From UBA6814 sp040753075 (GTDB taxonomy: Bacteria > Desulfobacterota > Desulfovibrionia > Desulfovibrionales > Desulfovibrionaceae), in NCBI GenBank assembly GCA_040753075.1, contig JBFMHA010000094.1, positions 1 through 9,553 on the forward strand: a DNA stretch of 9,553 nucleotides. The letters are read 5' to 3'. Positions 5,712 to 9,553 of this stretch are shown one piece after another. Position 1 is the stretch's first letter. Each line of letters begins with the position of its first letter. Position numbers and translations under genes: made by a program. The notes below the pieces were generated by a model. That model ran no database searches. It was not told where the DNA came from and saw only the letters and a list, made by a program, of their open reading frames with translations.

Positions 5712-7139
5712 ATGAGCACTCTTTTCCGGCATCTGCCCGCGGTGGACGAGATCCTGAACGCCCTGGCCGGCGACCCGGCCCTGGCCGGCCTGCCCCGTGC
5801 CCTGGTGCGCGGCCAGGTGAACCGCTTCCTGGACGAGCGGCGGGAGGACATCCGGGCCGGCCGCATCGGGGATCCCGCGGAACTGTCCCTGGAGCGGATG
5901 CGTCCGGCCCTGGCCGCCTTCGTGCGGGCCGGCTGCCGGCCGCATTTCCGGCGGGTGCTGAACGGGACCGGCGTGGTCATCCACACCAACCTGGGCCGCT
6001 CCATCCTGGCCCGGGAGGCCATGGACGCGGTGGCCGACGCCTGCGCCCACTATTCCAACCTGGAGTTCAGCCTGGAGACCGGGGAGCGGGGCAGCCGCTA
6101 CAGCCACGTGGAGGAGCTGCTCACCACCCTCACCGGGGCCGAGGCCGCCCTGGTGGTGAACAACAACGCCTCGGCCGTGTTCCTGGTCCTGGACACCCTG
6201 GCCCGGGGCCGCGAGGTCGTCGTGTCCCGCGGACAGCTGGTGGAGATCGGCGGGTCCTTCCGCATTCCGGACGTCATGGCCCGCAGCGGGGCCAGGCTGG
6301 TGGAGGTGGGGACCACCAACCGCACCCACCCCCGAGACTACGAGGACGCCATCACCGAGGACACCGCCGTGCTCATGAAGGTGCATTCCTCCAACTACCG
6401 GATCATCGGCTTCACCGCCGAGGTCTCCATGGAGCAGATGGTGGCCATCGGCCGGCAGCGCGGCGTCCCGGTGTACGAGGACCTGGGCAGCGGCAATCTC
6501 TACAATTTCTCGTCCATCGGCTTCGCCCACGAGCCCACGGTCCAGGAGGCCGTGGCCGCGGGCCTGGACGTGGTGAGCTTCTCCGGGGACAAGGTGCTGG
6601 GCGGGCCCCAGGCCGGCATCATCGTGGGCCGCAAGGAGTACGTCGACCGCATCAAGAGGAACCCGCTCAACCGCGCCCTGCGCATCGACAAGATGACCCT
6701 GGCCGCGCTGGAGGCCACCCTGCGCCTGTACCTGGACCCGGAGGTGGCGCGCCGCCGGGTGCCCACCCTGCGCATGATCACCGCGTCGCCGGACGAACTG
6801 CGCCGCCGCGCTGCGGCCCTGCGCCGCAGGGTGGCCAAGGCCCTGCCCGAGCGGGTGGCCGCGGCCCTGGTTCCGGGCGTGTCCCGGGTGGGCGGGGGCT
6901 CGTTCCCGGAGCGCGACCTGGCCACCACCCTGGTGGCCGTGCGCCCGCTCACCGGCCAGTCCGTCGAGGACCTGCGCCGCGCCCTGCTCGACACCGATCC
7001 GCCCCTGGCGGGCCGCATCGAGGAGGACGCCTTCTGCCTCGACCCGCGCACCCTGGCCGACGAGGAGTTCGGGCTGGCGCTGCGCGCCCTGAACCAGGCC
7101 CTGGTCGTGTCTCAGGCAGCGGGAGGAGGCAAGGCGTGA
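5712..7139 (+). CDS. selA: L-seryl-tRNA(Sec) selenium transferase
   Basis: SelA is a PLP enzyme, decameric in characterised bacteria, that converts Ser-tRNA(Sec) to Sec-tRNA(Sec) using selenophosphate. The 475-residue length matches the bacterial type. Residues 1-70 form the tRNA-binding N-terminal domain. The fold-type I core carries RVLNGTGVVIHTNLGRS (81-97), NNNASAVFLVL (150-160), RGQLVEIGGSFRIPDVM (173-189), VHSSNYRIIGF (224-234), YEDLGSGN (255-262) and SFSGDKVLGGPQAG (289-302), with Lys294 as the expected PLP lysine (E. coli Lys295). GTTNRTHPRDYEDAI (200-214) is also family-typical. AGAAGG precedes ATG 5712 by 5 nt. The 133-bp gap from folC contains a perfect palindrome GCTCCCGGGAGC (5586-5597) and no clear promoter. 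No selB, selC or selD is in the window. The stop overlaps the next gene by 4 nt, implying coupling. Confidence 0.97.
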   Translation: MSTLFRHLPAVDEILNALAGDPALAGLPRALVRGQVNRFLDERREDIRAGRIGDPAELSLERMRPALAAFVRAGCRPHFRRVLNGTGVVIHTNLGRSILAREAMDAVADACAHYSNLEFSLETGERGSRYSHVEELLTTLTGAEAALVVNNNASAVFLVLDTLARGREVVVSRGQLVEIGGSFRIPDVMARSGARLVEVGTTNRTHPRDYEDAITEDTAVLMKVHSSNYRIIGFTAEVSMEQMVAIGRQRGVPVYEDLGSGNLYNFSSIGFAHEPTVQEAVAAGLDVVSFSGDKVLGGPQAGIIVGRKEYVDRIKRNPLNRALRIDKMTLAALEATLRLYLDPEVARRRVPTLRMITASPDELRRRAAALRRRVAKALPERVAAALVPGVSRVGGGSFPERDLATTLVAVRPLTGQSVEDLRRALLDTDPPLAGRIEEDAFCLDPRTLADEEFGLALRALNQALVVSQAAGGGKA

Positions 7140-7579
7140 AGCCCTCGCAGCATGCCGCAGCCGGTTTGGCCGGCGGCGCGGCGGCCTTGCTGTTGACCGG
7201 CTCGGCCGAGGCCGCCCTTGCCTTTGCCCTGTCCACAGTCCTTATGGACCTGGACCATGTGGTGGATTATCTGCTCTTCGGCGCTCCGCCCCGGACCTTG
7301 CGTCGCTTTCTCGCCCCGGGCGACGCCGGGGTGTGGGGCCGGGTGGTTTTCGTCCTGCACAGCTACGAGTTGCTCCTGGTTCTGGCCCTGTTCTGGATGG
7401 AGTTTGATCCGCCGCAGTGGGGCGGGGCCGTTCTTGCCGGAATGGCCGCGCATCTGCTGATGGACGAGTGGGGCAACCGGCGGAAGGGTTTCCATCTGCG
7501 CCTGCCGGTCCTCTACTATTCATTCCTGTATCGACTTTCCCGGGGCTTCCGCGGTGAAGCCCTGCTCATCGCCAAGTAA
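7136..7579 (+). CDS. Small membrane protein with metal-binding-type His/Asp motifs (DUF457/YdjM-like)
   Basis: This 147-residue protein starts at GTG 7136, which overlaps the selA stop (GTGA). GGGAGGAGG lies just upstream and supports this start. Hydrophobic segments at about 7-20, 24-48, 69-88 and 97-110 suggest an inner-membrane protein. Polar signatures in or next to them are LMDLDHVVDY (36-45), LHSY (74-77) and HLLMDEWGN (106-114). This DxDH...H...HxxxDxxxN pattern resembles the membrane-bound 'metal-dependent hydrolase' group (DUF457/YdjM type), whose biochemical activity is poorly defined. I place it in that group by motif only. Coupling to selA suggests co-expression, but nothing ties it to selenium chemistry. 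It is followed 17 bp later by the aminopeptidase gene. Confidence 0.75.
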   Translation: MKPSQHAAAGLAGGAAALLLTGSAEAALAFALSTVLMDLDHVVDYLLFGAPPRTLRRFLAPGDAGVWGRVVFVLHSYELLLVLALFWMEFDPPQWGGAVLAGMAAHLLMDEWGNRRKGFHLRLPVLYYSFLYRLSRGFRGEALLIAK

Positions 7580-7596
7580 CTCCCAAGGAGACTTCC

Positions 7597-9006
7597 ATGC
7601 CTTCCAAGAAGACCGTCGCCCCCAAGGACCTCGAATTCAAGCCCAGGAGCTGCTGGGAGGCGTACTCCGGCGCCAAGGACGTGAAGGCCATGGACGACAT
7701 GGCCCGGCGCTACGTGGACTTCCTGTCCGCCTGCAAGACCGAACGCGAAACCGTGCAATTCGTGCAAGCTCGGGCGGCCAAGGCCGGATACAAGGAGGGG
7801 ATGAAGGGCGACAGGCTCATCCGGGTCTACCGCGGCAAGACCGTGTTCCTGGCCCGCAAGGGCCGCCGGCCCCTGTCCGAGGGCTTCCGCCTGGTGGGCG
7901 CGCACGCCGACACCCCGCGCCTGGACCTCAAGCAGCACCCGCTCTACGAGGACTGCGCCATCGGCCTGGCCAAGACCCACTACTACGGCGGCATCCGCAA
8001 GCACCAGTGGCACGCCCGGCCCCTGGCCCTGCACGGGGTGGTGGCGCTCAAGAACGGCAAGACCGTGGACATCCGCATCGGCGAGGACCCGTCCGACCCG
8101 GTGTTCACCGTGCTCGACCTGCTGCCGCACCTGGCCTACAAGCAGGTGGAGAAGAAGCTCGCCGAGGCCTTCGAGGCCGAGAAGCTCAACGTGGTGGTGG
8201 GCCACGCGCCCGAGGCCGGGGACGGCAAGGGCAAGGAGAAGAAGGAGAAGAACAACAACCCGGTGAAGCGGCAGGTGCTCAAGCTGCTCAACGCGCGCTA
8301 CGGCATCGCCGAGGAGGACCTGTTCTCGGCCGAGATGCAGGTGGTGCCGGCCGGTCCGGCGCGGTTCGTGGGCCTGGACGGCTCGCTCATCGGCGGCTAC
8401 GGCCACGACGACCGGGCCTGCGTGTTCGCGGCGTTCGAGGCCCTGCTCACCGCGAAGCAGCCCGAGCACACCCAGGTGGTGCTGTTCTGGGACAAGGAGG
8501 AGATCGGGTCCGAGGGCTCCACCGGGGCCAAGTCGCTGTTCTTCGAATACTGCCTGGACGACCTGCTCTCGGCCTGGGACCCCAAGACCAAGCTCTCCCG
8601 GGCGCTCCTGGCGGGCAAGGCCATCTCCGCGGACGTGCACGCCGGCCTGGACCCCGACCACCAGGACCTGCACGAGAAGCTGAACGCGAGCCTGCCCGGC
8701 TACGGCCCGGTGTTCTGCAAGTTCACCGGCCACCGCGGCAAGGTGGGGGCCAACGACGCCCACGCCGAATACGTGGGCTGGCTGCGCAAAGTGCTCGACG
8801 ACGCCGGCATCCCCTGGCAGATGGCGGAACTCGGCAAGGTGGACCTGGGCGGCGGCGGCACCGTGGCCAAGTATTTGGCCGCGTACGGAATGGATATTAT
8901 TGATTGCGGGCCGTCCGTGCTGTCGATGCACTCGCCCTTCGAGGTGCTGTCCAAGGTCGATTTGTACGCGACCATGCTGGCGTATCGGGCGTTTTTGGAG
9001 AGTTAG
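7597..9006 (+). CDS. M18 family aspartyl-type aminopeptidase
   Basis: This zinc-dependent cytosolic aminopeptidase (469 residues) belongs to the M18 family, which removes N-terminal, usually acidic, residues from peptides. Active-site segments are GAHADTPRLDLK (101-112, Zn ligand His103), GYGHDDRACVF (267-277, bridging Asp271), DKEEIGSEGSTGAKS (299-313, catalytic Glu301 and Zn ligand Glu302), ISADVHAGLDPDHQDLHE (343-360, Asp346) and CGPSVLSMHSPFEV (437-450, His445). The spacing matches characterised M18 enzymes such as human DNPEP. A Lys/Asn-rich low-complexity stretch (about 208-221, GDGKGKEKKEKNNN) interrupts the dimerisation-domain region and is probably a surface loop. AAGGAG is 6 nt before ATG 7597. 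The last 45 or so codons use A/T-ending codons (TTG, GAT ATT ATT GAT) far more than the rest. No terminator follows. Substrate preference is inferred only from the family. Confidence 0.95.
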   Translation: MPSKKTVAPKDLEFKPRSCWEAYSGAKDVKAMDDMARRYVDFLSACKTERETVQFVQARAAKAGYKEGMKGDRLIRVYRGKTVFLARKGRRPLSEGFRLVGAHADTPRLDLKQHPLYEDCAIGLAKTHYYGGIRKHQWHARPLALHGVVALKNGKTVDIRIGEDPSDPVFTVLDLLPHLAYKQVEKKLAEAFEAEKLNVVVGHAPEAGDGKGKEKKEKNNNPVKRQVLKLLNARYGIAEEDLFSAEMQVVPAGPARFVGLDGSLIGGYGHDDRACVFAAFEALLTAKQPEHTQVVLFWDKEEIGSEGSTGAKSLFFEYCLDDLLSAWDPKTKLSRALLAGKAISADVHAGLDPDHQDLHEKLNASLPGYGPVFCKFTGHRGKVGANDAHAEYVGWLRKVLDDAGIPWQMAELGKVDLGGGGTVAKYLAAYGMDIIDCGPSVLSMHSPFEVLSKVDLYATMLAYRAFLES

Positions 9007-9042
9007 CGACAATGGGTTAGTAATTGAGTTGAGCGGATACTC

Positions 9043-9327
9043 ATGAAAAAGACCAACGGCTGTCCCTGTGTGACAGCAATAATACCAAAAGAAGGAAATG
9101 AATTGGAGGAATTCGCAGTATTGCGAAAACAATGTCCAGTCTTAAAATATTTGCTTATACCGGATGGTTTTTGGTCTGATTATCAGAAGAGAGGACCTGG
9201 ACTGCTTTGCGATGTAGATCGTTCCTTTGTTTATGGAGCGTTTTTAGAGCCTGTCCCGCGAATGGCAAAGCGACAATTCTTGCGGGAATCTGAATTTTCA
9301 GGCATAATACCTGTAAATTCAATGTGA
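9043..9327 (+). CDS. AT-rich small ORF, unrecognised, probably cut by the IS end
   Basis: This 94-residue ORF lies in an AT-rich patch (estimated low-40s % GC, much lower than its neighbours), 36 bp after the aminopeptidase stop. The start ATG 9043 has no good ribosome binding site (GAGCGG about 7 nt upstream is the nearest purine run). The N-terminus has a CxC (NGCPCV, 6-10) and further cysteines at 31 and 56; there is no signal peptide or transmembrane helix. I recognise no family. From about residue 68 on, the frame runs into sequence that looks like the insertion sequence's left end (TCCCGC...GCGGGA inverted repeat and promoter-like boxes). The C-terminal 25 or so residues may therefore be IS-encoded and the original gene truncated. 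It could also be a non-coding remnant. Confidence 0.35.
   Translation: MKKTNGCPCVTAIIPKEGNELEEFAVLRKQCPVLKYLLIPDGFWSDYQKRGPGLLCDVDRSFVYGAFLEPVPRMAKRQFLRESEFSGIIPVNSM
9254..9287. repeat. Inverted repeat at the presumed IS left end
   Basis: TCCCGC (9254-9259) and GCGGGA (9282-9287) are exact inverted copies. The pairing extends into GAAT/ATTC with a 2-nt offset (TCCCGCGAAT against ATTCTTGCGGGA). The loop is about 18 nt. It lies about 60-90 bp before the transposase start and may be a transposase-binding or transcription-blocking structure. Confidence 0.5.
9280..9308 (+). promoter_or_regulatory. Possible promoter for the transposase gene
   Basis: TTGCGG (9280-9285) and CATAAT (9303-9308) are separated by exactly 17 nt. 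The -10 matches 5 of 6 consensus bases and the -35 matches 3 of 6. The start codon at 9347 lies about 38 nt beyond the -10. The -35 overlaps the right arm of the inverted repeat, so transposase binding or hairpin formation there could repress it. Confidence 0.4.
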
Positions 9328-9346
9328 TGAGTGAGGTTCATGGGGC

Positions 9347-9553
9347 ATGGGTTTCAACTTCCGGGACTACAATCCGCACCAGTTGCTGCTTCTGCCGCCG
9401 AATCTGGACGACTGGCTGCCCCAGGAGCATCTGGCGAGGTTTCTCGCCGACGTGGTGGAGGCCCTGGACCTGAAGCCTTTCCTTCGCCGCTACCGCGACA
9501 ACGGCCAGGGCGGAGCGGCTTACCATCCGGTGATGATGCTCAAGGTGCTGCTT
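9347..9553 (+). CDS. IS1182-family transposase, N-terminal fragment (runs off right edge)
   Basis: The 69 visible codons are open to the window end. The sequence carries the characteristic N-terminal pattern of IS1182/DUF772 transposases: FNFRDYNPHQLLLLPPNL (3-20), DWLPQEHLARFLADVVEALDL (22-42, helical) and GGAAYHPVMMLKVLL (55-69). The DDE catalytic residues lie further right, outside the window. The start ATG 9347 is the only possible one in this frame, because an in-frame TGA sits at 9332; GAGG lies about 10 nt upstream. GC content returns to a high value here, unlike the AT-rich ORF before it. Family assignment is firm from the N-terminal domain, but whether the gene is intact cannot be seen. 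Confidence 0.9.
   Translation, partial: MGFNFRDYNPHQLLLLPPNLDDWLPQEHLARFLADVVEALDLKPFLRRYRDNGQGGAAYHPVMMLKVLL

Larger units (their letters stand above)
9250..9553 (+). mobile_element. Left part of an IS1182-family insertion sequence (right end outside window)
   Basis: The element is recognised by its transposase. The left boundary is an estimate: near 9250 the sequence acquires an imperfect inverted repeat and promoter-like boxes upstream of the transposase start. Terminal repeats and target duplication cannot be checked because the right end is missing. Confidence 0.6.

Noticed and set aside
3674..6022. 782-codon open frame on the minus strand
   Set aside because: It is antisense to the yhcH-like gene, folC and the start of selA, all clearly recognised, and even overlaps the tRNA. 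Gly/Gln/Arg-rich low-complexity composition is typical of the complement of GC-rich genes.
7516..9132. 538-codon minus-strand open frame
   Set aside because: It is antisense to the M18 aminopeptidase, with His/Val/Leu/Gly-rich composition and no recognisable motif.

Overview
The window is high-GC DNA (GC-rich third codon positions almost throughout) from what looks like a proteobacterium. The combination of selA, a PAS/sigma-54 activator, a YhcH-type protein, a short-type M18 aminopeptidase and an IS1182-type transposase fits a sulfate-reducing Desulfovibrionales-like bacterium. This is an inference from gene content and style, not a proven assignment.

Layout, left to right. (1) Positions 1-978, minus strand: the N-terminal 326 codons of a strange proline/methionine-rich protein. 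Its last 187 visible residues are tandem PPPPEGEM/PPPPGGEM/PPPPPGGEM units encoded by a 24/27-nt repeat that runs off the left edge. (2) Positions 979-1534: an intergenic stretch with two strong hairpins, a 29-codon Trp-rich ORF with a good ribosome binding site, and no recognised gene. (3) Positions 1535-3352, minus: a PAS-PAS-AAA+-Fis sigma-54-dependent activator with its own likely sigma-70 promoter. (4) Positions 3558-3730, minus: tRNA-Arg(UCU) with encoded CCA, a likely promoter and a very clear intrinsic terminator. (5) Positions 3809-9006, plus: a compact run of five genes. These are a YhcH/YjgK/YiaL sugar-anomerase-like protein, folC, selA, a small membrane protein with metal-binding-type His/Asp motifs, and an M18 aminopeptidase. 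(6) Positions 9007-9553: an abrupt AT-rich patch with a small unrecognised ORF, then the left part of an IS1182-family insertion sequence cut by the window edge.

The plus-strand genes are housekeeping: folate polyglutamylation, conversion of Ser-tRNA(Sec) to Sec-tRNA(Sec), and peptide turnover. Spacings are 15 bp (yhcH-folC), 133 bp (folC-selA), a 4-nt overlap (selA-membrane gene) and 17 bp (membrane gene-aminopeptidase). This suggests two transcription units or one long operon. The cell must have selB, selC and selD elsewhere, because none is visible here. The most unusual content is the repeat protein at the left edge with its structured upstream region, and the compositional break plus IS boundary at the right edge. 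I see no CRISPR array, phage module or recognisable defence cassette.
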